Positions 54,655 to 63,915 of a stretch of DNA of 64,000 nucleotides are shown in pieces; position 1 is the stretch's first letter; the number at the start of each line of letters is the position of its first letter. The DNA comes from CAVXDY01 sp963760715 (GTDB lineage: Bacteria; Actinomycetota; Thermoleophilia; Miltoncostaeales; Miltoncostaeaceae), in assembly GCA_963760715.1 (NCBI GenBank), contig CAVXDY010000005.1, positions 1 through 64,000 of the forward strand, written 5' to 3'. The position numbers were made by a program, and so were the translations under genes. The notes beneath the pieces were generated by a model. It searched no databases. It had not been told where the DNA came from and was given only the letters and a program-made list of their open reading frames with translations.

Positions 54655-56111
54655 GTAGCGCCGCGACCGCCTGGGAGCCGGTGATCGGGCTGGAGATCCA
54701 CGTCCAGCTCTCCACGCGCACCAAGATGTTCTGCGGGTGCGAGCTGAGCTTCGGCGACCCGCCCAACACCCACACCTGCCCGATCTGCCTGGCCCACCCG
54801 GGCGCACTGCCGGTGACCAACCGCGAGGCGATCCGGCTGGCGATCCTGGCGGGGCTGGCGCTGGGGTGCGAGATCGCCCCGGAGTCGGAGTTCCACCGCA
54901 AGAACTACTTCTATCCGGACCTCTCGAAGGCGTACCAGATCTCCCAGTACGACGAGCCCCTGTGCGTGGGCGGCCGCTTCACCGTGCTCCTCCCGGACGG
55001 GGAGATCGAGGTGGGGATCACGCGGGCGCACCTCGAGGAGGACGCGGCCAAGCTGGTGCACGCGGGCGCCGACGGCCGGCGCGCCGGCGCCGAGAGCTCG
55101 GGCGTCGACTTCAACCGGGGCGGCACCCCGCTGCTCGAGATCGTCACCGAGCCCGACCTGCGCTCGGCGTCGGACGCCGGCGCCTTCCTGCGACAGCTGC
55201 GTCAGACCCTGCGCCGCCTGGACGTGAGCGACTGCAACATGGAGGAGGGCTCGCTGCGCGCCGATGCCAACGTCAGCGTGCGCCCCGCGGGCTCGACCGG
55301 CCTCGGCACCAAGACCGAGCTGAAGAACATGAACAGCTTCCGGTTCCTCGAGCGGGGCATCGACGCGGAGATCGCCCGCCAGACCGCGCTGCTGGAGGGC
55401 GGCGGGACGGTGAGCCAGGAGACCCTCCACTTCGATCCCGACACGGGTGAGATCCACTCCCTGCGCAGCAAGGAGGAGGCCCACGACTACCGGTACTTCC
55501 CCGAGCCCGACCTGGTGCCGCTGGCGCCCGATCCGGCCTGGGTGGAGGAGCTGCGCGCCGAGCTGCCCGAGCTGCCGGTCAACGTGCGCCGGCGCTGGAT
55601 GCGGGACCTGGGCCTCACCTACGAGGACGCCGAGGTGCTCTCCGAGACGCCGGAGCTCGCGGCCTACTTCGAGGCGGTCGCGTCGCGGGTGGATCCCAAG
55701 ACGGCGGCGAACTGGGTGCGCGGCGAGCTGCGCGCCCAGCTGCGCGAGCTGGGCCAGGAGCCGTGGGACAGCCGCGTCACCCCGGAGCGCCTGGCCGAGC
55801 TGATCGGGCTCGTGGAGGACCGGACCCTGTCGACCACGCTGGCCAAGGAGGTGCTGGCCGACGTCGCCCGCACCGGCTCCGAGCCGCGGGCCGTGGTCGA
55901 GGAGCGCGGGCTCGGCCAGATCTCCGACGAGGGGGAGCTGGTCGCCCTGGTCGAGCGGCTGCTGGCGGAGAACCCCGCCCAGGCCGAGCAGCTGCGTGGC
56001 GGCAAGGACAAGGTCGTGGGGTACTTCGTGGGCCAGGCGATGAAGGCCTCGGGCGGCCGGGCCGACCCCGCCCGGATCGGCGAGCTGGTGCGGGAGAAGG
56101 CCGCGGGCTGA
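54651..56111 (+). CDS. gatB: Asp/Glu-tRNA amidotransferase subunit B
   Basis: About 486 residues. WEPVIGLEIHVQLSTRTKMF at the N-terminus, the zinc/Cys cluster CGC...CPIC, FYPDLSKAYQISQYDEPLC, NRGGTPLLEIVTEPDLRS and the C-terminal YqeY-like tail (NPAQAEQLRGGKDKVVGYFV) identify the kinase/amidotransferase subunit that binds tRNA. The GTG at 54651 overlaps the gatA stop; a longer in-frame extension is antisense-type shadow. GatCAB implies Asn and/or Gln tRNAs are made by transamidation in this organism. Confidence 0.96.
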   Translation: MSSAATAWEPVIGLEIHVQLSTRTKMFCGCELSFGDPPNTHTCPICLAHPGALPVTNREAIRLAILAGLALGCEIAPESEFHRKNYFYPDLSKAYQISQYDEPLCVGGRFTVLLPDGEIEVGITRAHLEEDAAKLVHAGADGRRAGAESSGVDFNRGGTPLLEIVTEPDLRSASDAGAFLRQLRQTLRRLDVSDCNMEEGSLRADANVSVRPAGSTGLGTKTELKNMNSFRFLERGIDAEIARQTALLEGGGTVSQETLHFDPDTGEIHSLRSKEEAHDYRYFPEPDLVPLAPDPAWVEELRAELPELPVNVRRRWMRDLGLTYEDAEVLSETPELAAYFEAVASRVDPKTAANWVRGELRAQLRELGQEPWDSRVTPERLAELIGLVEDRTLSTTLAKEVLADVARTGSEPRAVVEERGLGQISDEGELVALVERLLAENPAQAEQLRGGKDKVVGYFVGQAMKASGGRADPARIGELVREKAAG

Positions 56112-56154
56112 GAGCGGTTTGTGGGAGCGGCTCGAGCGTGCGACATTCGTCCCC

Positions 56155-56415
56155 ATGCCCACTGAGCGATACATCACGCGCGTCGGGGCCCGGGGACGGG
56201 TCGTCCTTCCGCGGGCGATACGCGAGCGGCTTGCGCTCGAGGACGGCGACCGACTGGTGTGGACCGTCGGGGCCGACGGCGACGTCCGGCTCGTCACCGG
56301 TCGCCAGGTCGCGGCCCGCTTCCGCGGGTTTCTCAAGGACGAGTTCCCGGGTCGAAGCCTCGTCGATGAGCTGATCGCCGAACGGCGCGAAGAGGCACGG
56401 CGCGAGGACGAGTGA
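56155..56415 (+). CDS. AbrB/SpoVT-type antitoxin
   Basis: An 86-residue protein. RYITRVGARGRVVLPRAIRE, RLALEDGDRLVWTVGADGDV is the swapped-hairpin AbrB/MazE-like DNA-binding domain. The C-terminal helix (FLKDEFPGRSLVDELIAERR) would wrap a toxin. The TGA overlaps a GTG that opens a decayed VapC frame (GTGA). It probably descends from a VapBC pair; with its toxin dead it may be silent or act only as a regulator. Confidence 0.75.
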   Translation: MPTERYITRVGARGRVVLPRAIRERLALEDGDRLVWTVGADGDVRLVTGRQVAARFRGFLKDEFPGRSLVDELIAERREEARREDE

Positions 56416-56649
56416 GCGGCCGGATGGTCCCGACGCCAAGGCGATCAGGGCGTAACTGCTCGACGAGGGTGGGAGCTCGCACGTCAAGGCGGCGGCCATC
56501 GGATCAGGAGCGATCGCGCCCCTCCAGCCCCAAGAGGCTCCGCTCATCGCAAGCCTGCGCCCATCCGCCTCGACCGTCCGGTTCTCACGGCCGATCGCTC
56601 GTGGGCCGAGCTGCGGATCGGCGTCGAGGTGAGGCTTCTGCGCGACTAG
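56412..56649 (+). pseudogene. degraded VapC (PIN) toxin
   Basis: Pieces of a PIN protein lie in different frames. DAKAIRA, an in-frame TAA at 56453-56455, then LLDEGGSSHVKAAAIGSGAI look like the N-terminal half. RLDRPVLTADRSWAELRIGV, EVRLLRD and a TAG at 56647-56649 in another frame are clearly a VapC C-terminus (conserved TADRxW). About half of the domain is missing between them. A nonsense mutation, a frameshift and a deletion are all evident, yet the GTGA overlap with the antitoxin survives. Confidence 0.7.
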
Positions 56650-56695
56650 CTCGCGCATCCGGCGCGCGGGCCGCCGCCTTTCTCGTCGCCGCCCG

Positions 56696-58009
56696 TCATG
56701 CCGTGCCTCCATCCAGCGGGAGCCGCACCTCGAACCGGGTCCCGTCGCCGGGCAGCAGCCTCAGGGTGCCGCCCCACCGCTCGGCGGTCGCGCGGGCGAT
56801 CGGCAGGCCCAGGCCGGCGCCCGGCGTGCCGCGCCGCCCGGGGGCCCGGTAGAAGCGGTCGAAGATCCGCTCGCGGTCCTCGCCGGAGATGCCGGGCCCG
56901 TCGTCGGCCACCTCCACCACGGCCTGCCCGTCCTCGGCGCTCACGGCCACCGTCACCCGCCCGCCGTGGCGCCGGCCGTTGTCGATCAGGTTCACCAGCA
57001 TGCCGCGCAGCGCGGCGCGGTCGGCGGTCACCGCGACGCCCGGCTCCACGCCGTTGCACTCCTCGCGGGTGGCGATCTCGCTGACCATCTCGCCCAGGTC
57101 CACGGTCTCCGCCTGCCCGGGCACCCCGTCGATGCGGGCGAGCCCCAGGAGCCCCTCCACCAGGCGGTCCATCCGCTCCACCGAGATCGCCATGTCGTCG
57201 AGCATCGCGGCGCGCTCGCCGGGGGGCAGGTCGTGGCGCTCCAGCATCTCGATGTTCCCGCGCAGGGCGGTGAGCGGCGTGCGCATCTCGTGGGACGCGT
57301 CGGCGGCGAAGCGCCGCTGGCGGCTCAGCGTCGCGCGCAGGCGCCCCTGGGCGTCCTCCAGCCGGGCGAGCATGCGGTTCATGCTGCGGGCCAGCCCGCC
57401 GATCTCGTCGTTGCGCCCCTCGGGCACGCGCAGGGACGGGTCCTGGCTCTCGGCCACGGTCTCGGCGGCCCGCTGGGCCTGGCCCAGCGGGCGCAGGGCC
57501 CCGCGCACGATCAGCAGCACGAGGCTCGTGGCGATCAGGGCGGCCACGACCGCCGCCAGCCCCAGCCCCAGCGCGACCTCGTCGAGGGTCTGCTCGACGT
57601 CGGTCAGCGGCCGCGCCACGGCCACGCTGCGGCGTCCGCCGTCGGCGCCGGTGCCCAGCGAGCGCACCAGCAGGCGGTAGCGCTCGCCGTCGAGCACCAC
57701 CGTCCGCGGGCCGCCGGGAACCAAGCGGCCCTGCGGGTCCACCTGCACGCGGGTGCCGGCGGGGTTGGGGCTGGGGTCCGGCGCGGGTTGCGCCGGCGAG
57801 CCGGGGGAGGGGGGCGCCGCGAAGTCGCGGTCGCCCAGGTCCGGGGCCTGGAGCTCCTGGGCCACGCGGTCGGCCGTGGTGGACAGCGACCGGTCGAGGC
57901 GGTCGTAGGCCCGCTGCGAGATCAGGTAGTACGCCCCGACGGCGAACAGGGCCACCGCCGCCAGCACCGCCGCGGCCGCCGACAGCGCGATGCGGGTCTG
58001 GAGCTTCAT
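56696..58009 (-). CDS. sensor histidine kinase (HAMP)
   Basis: A 437-residue protein. TM1 IALSAAAAVLAAVALFAVGA, an external region of ~120 residues (YRLLVRSLGTGADGGRRSVA), TM2 ALGLGLAAVVAALIATSLVL, HAMP, H-box FAADASHEMRTPLTALRGNI, N-box LVNLIDNGRRHGG, G1 VADDGPGISGEDRE and G2 TPGAGLGLPIARATAERWGG are all complete. It is of the MprB/TcrY-like actinobacterial type. The ATG overlaps the TGA of the response-regulator gene upstream (ATGA). The signal is unknown. Confidence 0.93.
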   Translation of the reverse strand: MKLQTRIALSAAAAVLAAVALFAVGAYYLISQRAYDRLDRSLSTTADRVAQELQAPDLGDRDFAAPPSPGSPAQPAPDPSPNPAGTRVQVDPQGRLVPGGPRTVVLDGERYRLLVRSLGTGADGGRRSVAVARPLTDVEQTLDEVALGLGLAAVVAALIATSLVLLIVRGALRPLGQAQRAAETVAESQDPSLRVPEGRNDEIGGLARSMNRMLARLEDAQGRLRATLSRQRRFAADASHEMRTPLTALRGNIEMLERHDLPPGERAAMLDDMAISVERMDRLVEGLLGLARIDGVPGQAETVDLGEMVSEIATREECNGVEPGVAVTADRAALRGMLVNLIDNGRRHGGRVTVAVSAEDGQAVVEVADDGPGISGEDRERIFDRFYRAPGRRGTPGAGLGLPIARATAERWGGTLRLLPGDGTRFEVRLPLDGGTA

Positions 58010-58701
58010 CCCGCGGCGCCACGCTCCTCGCGCAGCACGTAGCCCACACCGCGCACGGTGTGGATCAGCCGGGGCTCGCCTCCCCCCTCGAGCTTGCGCC
58101 GCAGGTATCCCACGTACACGTCCACCGAGTTGGTCTCCACGGCCGACTGGAAGCCCCAGGCGTCCGTCAGCAGGCGGTCGCGGGGCATCACGGTGCCGGG
58201 GTTGTCGATGAACAGCGCCAGGAGGTCGAACTCCCGCCGCGTCAGCCGCAGGACCCGCTCGCCCCGCCTCACCTCGTGGGTGGAGGAGTCGAGCACGAGG
58301 TCTCCGTAGCGGCGCGCGGTGCCGGGGGAGCGGTCGCGCGCGCGGCGCAGCAGCGCCCGCACCCGGGCCACCAGCTCAGCCGTGGAGAACGGCTTCACCA
58401 GGTAGTCGTCGGCGCCGGCCTCGAGCCCGTCCACGCGGTCGGAGATCGTGTCGCGGGCGGTGAGCATCAGGATGGGCACCCGGTCGCCGGCCCGGCGCAG
58501 GCGCCGGCACAGCTCCAGGCCGTCCAGGTCCGGCAGCAGCAGGTCGAGGAGCACGAGGTCGGGCCGGGTCGAGCGCAGCTCGGCCATGCAGCCGGCCGCG
58601 TCGGGTGCCGCCGACACGTCGAAGCCCTCGTGCCCGAGGGCCCTCGACAACATGACCCGCACCTGCGGGTCGTCCTCGACCACCAGGAGTCGCCCCTCCA
58701 C
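58006..58701 (-). CDS. OmpR-family response regulator
   Basis: A 231-residue protein. VEDDPQVRVMLSRALGHEGF, phospho-Asp in LVLLDLLLPDLDGLELCRRL, Thr in PILMLTARDTISDRVDGLEA and Lys in YLVKPFSTAELVARVRALLR; a winged helix with VLRLTRREFDLLALFIDNPG and VDVYVGYLRRKLEGGGEPRL. It is the cognate partner of the coupled kinase. The GTG has a TATCCT box 6 nt upstream, so this gene heads the operon. Confidence 0.93.
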   Translation of the reverse strand: MEGRLLVVEDDPQVRVMLSRALGHEGFDVSAAPDAAGCMAELRSTRPDLVLLDLLLPDLDGLELCRRLRRAGDRVPILMLTARDTISDRVDGLEAGADDYLVKPFSTAELVARVRALLRRARDRSPGTARRYGDLVLDSSTHEVRRGERVLRLTRREFDLLALFIDNPGTVMPRDRLLTDAWGFQSAVETNSVDVYVGYLRRKLEGGGEPRLIHTVRGVGYVLREERGAAG

Positions 58702-58707
58702 ACGCCG

Positions 58708-58713
58708 AGGATA
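58708..58713 (-). promoter_or_regulatory. -10-like box of the second two-component operon
   Basis: TATCCT, 6 nt before the GTG at 58701; near-leaderless. Confidence 0.5.
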
Positions 58714-58755
58714 GACCCTCGTCTCGACGTCGCAGGGGAAACGGAGGTCGTCGGG

Positions 58756-58761
58756 TATGCT
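58756..58761 (+). promoter_or_regulatory. -10-like box before ilvN
   Basis: TATGCT, 8 nt before the GTG at 58770; near-leaderless. Confidence 0.5.
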
Positions 58762-58769
58762 CCGCGGCC

Positions 58770-59255
58770 GTGAAGCACACCCTCTCGGTCCTGGTGGAGA
58801 ACAAGCCCGGGGTCCTCTCCCGCGTCGCCGGCCTGTTCACGCGCCGCGGCTTCAACATCGACTCCCTCGCCGTCAGCCCCACGGAGGACGAGGAGCGCTC
58901 GCGCATGACCATCACGGTCAACACGACCCGCTTCCCGGTCGAGCAGATGACCAAGCAGCTCGACAAGCTCATCAACATCATCAAGATCCGCGACCTCGAC
59001 CCCGAGAACATGGTCGCCCGGGAGCTCGCGCTGGTGAAGGTGAAGGCCGACGCCACCACGCGCAGCGAGGTCATCCAGCTCGTCGAGATCTTCGACGCGC
59101 GCATCATCGACGTCACCCCCGATTCGCTCACCATCCAGGCGACGGGGGAGACCGACGAGCTGCTCAATCTCGAGCAGCTCCTCCGGCCGTTCGGGCTCAT
59201 CGAGCTGGTCAAGACCGGGGTGGTCGCGCTCGGGCGCGGCGCCTCGATCACCTAG
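58770..59255 (+). CDS. ilvN: acetolactate synthase small subunit
   Basis: A 161-residue regulatory subunit. HTLSVLVENKPGVLSRVAGL and FTRRGFNIDSLAVSPTEDEE form the ACT domain that binds valine; LINIIKIRDLDPENMVAREL and ALVKVKADATTRSEVIQLVE form the rest of the typical two-domain IlvN/IlvH. The catalytic IlvB is not adjacent on this side (upstream is the divergent two-component operon), which is unusual, as ilvB normally precedes ilvN. It is followed by ilvC after 67 nt. Confidence 0.94.
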   Translation: MKHTLSVLVENKPGVLSRVAGLFTRRGFNIDSLAVSPTEDEERSRMTITVNTTRFPVEQMTKQLDKLINIIKIRDLDPENMVARELALVKVKADATTRSEVIQLVEIFDARIIDVTPDSLTIQATGETDELLNLEQLLRPFGLIELVKTGVVALGRGASIT

Positions 59256-59322
59256 CCCGCCCGCCGGCCCTCCGACTCACCCCGCCCACCTCCCCCGTCC
59301 TCCTCCGCCCCGGAGCGCACCC

Positions 59323-60318
<996 letters not shown>

Positions 60319-60320
60319 GG

Positions 60321-61511
60321 GTGGCCACCCGCACGGGCACCCACGGCGTGACGGCGCCGGCCACGGTCGGCGCGCTGAAGAGCACCCTGATGACGCCGGG
60401 GCCGACGCCGCTGCCGCCCGAGGTGACGGCGGCGGCCGTGCGCCCGATCCTCTACTCGCGGTCGGGCGAGTTCATCGCCGCCTGGGACGACGTCGTCGCG
60501 CGCCTGGGCAGGGTCTTCCAGACCGAGGGCGACGTGCTGGTGTTCGGGGCGTCGGGCAGCGGGGCCATGGATTCGGCCGTGGTCAACCTGGCCCGCCCGG
60601 GCCAGCGCGTGCTCGTGGCCTCGTGCGGCAACTTCGGCAACCGGTGGGCATCGATCTGCGCGGACTACGGCATCGACGCGCTCCACATCGAGGGCGAGTG
60701 GGGGCGGCCGATCGACCCGGCGGCGGTGGCGGGGGCGCTCGAGGGCGAGCCGGGGATCGAGGTGGTCTTCGTGACCCAGAGCGAGACCTCCACCGGCGTC
60801 GTCTCGGACCTGCCCGCGCTGCGCGAGGCGGCCGGCGACCGCATCCTGGTGGCCGACGCCGTGTCGGGCCTCGGCGTGGTGGACCTCCCCATGGACCGGT
60901 GGGGGATCGACGTGGTCGTCTCCGGCTCGCAGAAGGGGCTCATGACGCCCCCCGGCCTGGCCTTCGTGGCCGCGAACGCGCGGGCGATCGAGCGCTCCGC
61001 CGAGCTCGGGCCGGGCGGCTTCTACCTCGATTGGGAGCGCACCCGCAAGGGCGGCTCGCGCAGCCCCTTCACGCCGGCGGTGACGCTGGTCCTCCAGCTC
61101 CAGGCCGCGCTCGAGCTGATGGAGGTCGAGGGCCTTCCGGCGGTGTTCGACCGCCACCGGGTGCTCGGGCGGATGTGCCGCGCCGCGGTGCAGGCGTGCG
61201 GCCTGTCGCTGCTCGGCCCGGAGAACCCGGAGGCCAACGTGGTCACGGCCTTCCTCGTCCCCGAGGGCGTGGACGGCAAGGCCATCCCCGGCCTCATGAA
61301 GACCCGCTACGGGGTGGAGATCGCCGGCGGTCAGGGGCGACTCTCCGGGAAGATCGCGCGCATCGGCCACTGCGGGTACTTCGACTTCCGCGACATCGTC
61401 ACGACGATCGCCGCCCTGGAGCTGGTGCTCCAGGAGCTCGGCCTGCCGGTCGAGCTGGGGTCGGGCGTGGCGGCCGCCCAGCGCGTGCTCGCCGAGACCC
61501 GAGCCGTCTAG
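60321..61511 (+). CDS. class V aminotransferase (serine/alanine-glyoxylate type)
   Basis: About 396 residues. TLMTPGPTPLPPEVTAA at the N-terminus, VFGASGSGAMDSAVVNLARP (PLP phosphate site), QSETSTGVVSDLPALREAAG, ADAVSGLGVVDLPMDRWGID and the PLP lysine in VVVSGSQKGLMTPPGLAFVA place it with alanine-glyoxylate / serine-pyruvate transaminases. It lies between ilvC and serA with 2-nt gaps, so it may serve as the phosphoserine aminotransferase in place of a classical SerC; this is inference from context. The GTG at 60321 is close to the ilvC stop; a GTG nine codons later is possible. Confidence 0.9.
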   Translation: MATRTGTHGVTAPATVGALKSTLMTPGPTPLPPEVTAAAVRPILYSRSGEFIAAWDDVVARLGRVFQTEGDVLVFGASGSGAMDSAVVNLARPGQRVLVASCGNFGNRWASICADYGIDALHIEGEWGRPIDPAAVAGALEGEPGIEVVFVTQSETSTGVVSDLPALREAAGDRILVADAVSGLGVVDLPMDRWGIDVVVSGSQKGLMTPPGLAFVAANARAIERSAELGPGGFYLDWERTRKGGSRSPFTPAVTLVLQLQAALELMEVEGLPAVFDRHRVLGRMCRAAVQACGLSLLGPENPEANVVTAFLVPEGVDGKAIPGLMKTRYGVEIAGGQGRLSGKIARIGHCGYFDFRDIVTTIAALELVLQELGLPVELGSGVAAAQRVLAETRAV

Positions 61512-61513
61512 GC

Positions 61514-63136
61514 GTGGCGACCCCCGTCTCCCCGGCCGGGATGCTGGCCCGCGCCGACCTGCGCGTGCTCGTGTGCGAGAAGATCGCGGAGGCGGGCGTC
61601 CAGCTCCTGTCGGACCGGTTCCGCGTCGACCTCGGCCTGGACTGGACCCCGGAGCAGCTCGCCGAGCGCATCGGCGACTACGACGCCCTGGTGGTGCGCA
61701 GCGCGACCAAGGTCACGGCCGAGCTGATCGCCCGCGCGGACCGGCTCAAGGTGGTGGGCCGCGCCGGCACCGGCGTCGACAACGTCAACGTCGCGGCGGC
61801 CACCCGCCGGGGCATCGTCGTCTGCAACGCGGCCGGGTCCAACGCCCTGTCGGCGGCCGAGCACGCCATCGCCCTGATGGTGTCGCAGGCGCGGAACATC
61901 CCCCAGGCCCACGCGAGCCTGGTGCAGGGGCGCTGGGAGCGCTCGAGGTTCGGCGGCATCGAGGTCACCGGCAAGACCCTCGGCGTGCTGGGCTTCGGCC
62001 GCATCGGGCAGATGGTCGCCGAGCGCGCGAAGGGCCTCGGGATGGTGGTCGTGGCCTACGACCCCTTCGTGACGGAGGGCCGCTACCGGGAGCTGGGCGT
62101 CGAGAAGGCGGACACGCCCGAGGCCCTCTACCGGGTGAGCGACTTCATCACCCTGCACCTCGCGTCCACCGACGATACGCGCGGCTTCGTGGGACGCGAG
62201 GCGTTCGCGGCCATGAAGCCCGGGGCCCGCCTCATCAACGCCGCGCGCGGCGACGTGGTCGACCAGGAGGCCCTCCTGGAGGCCCTCGGCAGCGGCCGGC
62301 TGGCGGGCGCGGCCATCGACGTCTTCCCCGAGGAGCCGGTCACCGAGAGCCCGCTCTTCGGGCTGCCGGGGGTCGTCGTGACGCCGCACCTGGGCGCCTC
62401 CACCTCCGAGGCCCAGGACCGCGCCGGCGTGGTGGTCGCCGAGCAGGTGGCCGCCGCCCTCACCGGCGGCGTCGTCACCTCGGCCGTCAACATCCCCGCG
62501 CTCGCGGCCGAGGTCGCCGAGGTCATCGGCCCCTTCCTTCCCCTGGCCCGCCAGCTCGGCCGCCTCGCCAGCGTGATGAGCGGCGGCGCGGTGTCGCCCC
62601 TGCAGATCATCTACGAGGGCGGCCTCGCGGCGCTCGACACCCGCATCCTCACGTCGGCGGTGCTCACCGGCGTGCTCTCCGGGCACGTGGAGGAGGCGGT
62701 CAACCTCGTCAACGCCGGGTCGCTCGCCGCCGAGCGCGGCATCGAGTGGAACGAGACCTCCACCCCGCGGGCCCGCGACTACACCAACCGGCTCTCCCTT
62801 CGGACGGGGTCGGTCAGCCTCGGCGGCACGACCGTGGGGATCACCTCGCGCCCGCGCCTGGTGTCGGCCTTCGACCGGGACATCGAGATCGAGCTCGCGC
62901 CCCACATGGGGATCTTCCGGTACCTCGACGTCCCGGGGCAGATCGGGCGCGTCGGGACGATCCTGGGCCAGGCGCAGATCAACATCGCCTCGATGGCCGT
63001 CTCCCGCTCGCGCGCCGACGGCGTCGCGGTGATGGCCGTCTCGCTCGACTCCCCGGTGCCGCCCGCCGTGGCGGCCGAGATCGAGGCCATCGAGGCCTTC
63101 GAGCAGGCCTGGTTCGTCACCCTCGACGTGGAGTAG
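61514..63136 (+). CDS. serA: D-3-phosphoglycerate dehydrogenase
   Basis: A 540-residue long-form SerA. Substrate domain: VVGRAGTGVDNVNVAAATRR. NAD domain: TLGVLGFGRIGQMVAERAKG; catalytic Arg in NAARGDVVDQEALLEAL, Glu in VFPEEPVTESPLF and His in TPHLGASTSEAQDRA. The C-terminal ~220 residues are the allosteric substrate-binding domain and an ACT domain (YLDVPGQIGRVGTILGQAQI, NIASMAVSRSRADGVAVMAV), as in mycobacterial SerA, implying serine feedback. The GTG at 61514 is 2 nt after the aminotransferase stop; the ATG at 61541 is a shorter option. Confidence 0.95.
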   Translation: MATPVSPAGMLARADLRVLVCEKIAEAGVQLLSDRFRVDLGLDWTPEQLAERIGDYDALVVRSATKVTAELIARADRLKVVGRAGTGVDNVNVAAATRRGIVVCNAAGSNALSAAEHAIALMVSQARNIPQAHASLVQGRWERSRFGGIEVTGKTLGVLGFGRIGQMVAERAKGLGMVVVAYDPFVTEGRYRELGVEKADTPEALYRVSDFITLHLASTDDTRGFVGREAFAAMKPGARLINAARGDVVDQEALLEALGSGRLAGAAIDVFPEEPVTESPLFGLPGVVVTPHLGASTSEAQDRAGVVVAEQVAAALTGGVVTSAVNIPALAAEVAEVIGPFLPLARQLGRLASVMSGGAVSPLQIIYEGGLAALDTRILTSAVLTGVLSGHVEEAVNLVNAGSLAAERGIEWNETSTPRARDYTNRLSLRTGSVSLGGTTVGITSRPRLVSAFDRDIEIELAPHMGIFRYLDVPGQIGRVGTILGQAQINIASMAVSRSRADGVAVMAVSLDSPVPPAVAAEIEAIEAFEQAWFVTLDVE

Positions 63137-63214
63137 GGGCGGTCCCCGCAGGTGAGGCCGGGCGCCACCCAGGGGTGGTTTCGCCTCCCGAGAGGCCGCC
63201 CTACGTTCCAGTCC

Positions 63215-63604
63215 ATGGCTCGAACCTCAGGAGACGACTGGCGCCGATTGCTCGTGACGGGCCTCGGATGCCTGGCCATCGCGATCGGGCTCGCGGGATG
63301 TGGCTCGGAGAGCACGGACGCCGGCGTCCCCGCGGGGACGGCCGGGGGGACTCCCGCCGCCGGCGGGACGGAGGTGGTCACCCTCGACGTGGACCCACCC
63401 GTGGCCCCCGCCGACGACCTTCCCGACTTCCCGTCACCCAACGGATCGCTGCCCCCGATCTCCCTGCCGGATGACGAGCCGGTCCCGCACCTTCCGCCCT
63501 CGGATCCGTACCCGCACCTGCCGCCGTCCGAGCCCCACCTTCCGCCTCATCGTCCCTACGTGCCGCCCCCGCGGGTGATCCTCCCGCGGATCATCATCCG
63601 GTGA
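63215..63604 (+). CDS. lipoprotein with Pro-rich tail, unknown
   Basis: A 129-residue protein. Basic start (MARTSGDDWRR), hydrophobic LLVTGLGCLAIAIGLAGCGS with lipobox LAGC, then a Thr/Gly linker and a long Pro-rich end with near-repeats (HLPPSDPYPHLPPSEPHLPP) finishing in RVILPRIIIR. It is anchored outside the membrane; the Pro-rich stretch probably spans part of the wall. No family is recognised. The ATG at 63215 is taken rather than the upstream in-frame GTG because the signal sequence starts there. Confidence 0.6.
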   Translation: MARTSGDDWRRLLVTGLGCLAIAIGLAGCGSESTDAGVPAGTAGGTPAAGGTEVVTLDVDPPVAPADDLPDFPSPNGSLPPISLPDDEPVPHLPPSDPYPHLPPSEPHLPPHRPYVPPPRVILPRIIIR

Positions 63605-63657
63605 ACCCGAGCCGGCTCGCCGGGCCGCCACGACTGGACCCGACTTAGCCCGGTCAC

Positions 63658-63663
63658 TATCCT
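63658..63663 (+). promoter_or_regulatory. -10-like box before the Phd antitoxin gene
   Basis: TATCCT, 6 nt before the ATG at 63670; near-leaderless. Confidence 0.5.
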
Positions 63664-63669
63664 GGGTCC

Positions 63670-63915
63670 ATGGCGCACGTCAACATGCATGAGGCCAAGA
63701 CCCAGCTCTCGCGGCTCGTCGAGCGTGCGGCGGGAGGCGAGGAGATCGTCATCGCCAGGGCCGGCCGGCCGGTGGCCCGGCTCGTCGCCTATCGGGAGAC
63801 CGCGGGCAGGCGGGTGCCGGGGCGCTGGAGGGGTCGCATCGTCATCCACGACGACTTCGACGACCCGCTCCCCGAGGACATCGCCGCGCCGTTCCGGGGC
63901 GAGGGCCCGAGCTGA
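63670..63915 (+). CDS. Phd/YefM-type antitoxin
   Basis: An 81-residue protein. HVNMHEAKTQLSRLVERAAG, GEEIVIARAGRPVARLVAYR is the Phd/YefM fold that binds operator DNA. The C-terminal tail (IVIHDDFDDPLPEDIAAPFR) is the acidic toxin-binding peptide usual for VapB partners of PIN toxins. The stop overlaps the start of the toxin gene as CTGA. It should repress its own promoter and neutralise the toxin. Confidence 0.9.
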   Translation: MAHVNMHEAKTQLSRLVERAAGGEEIVIARAGRPVARLVAYRETAGRRVPGRWRGRIVIHDDFDDPLPEDIAAPFRGEGPS

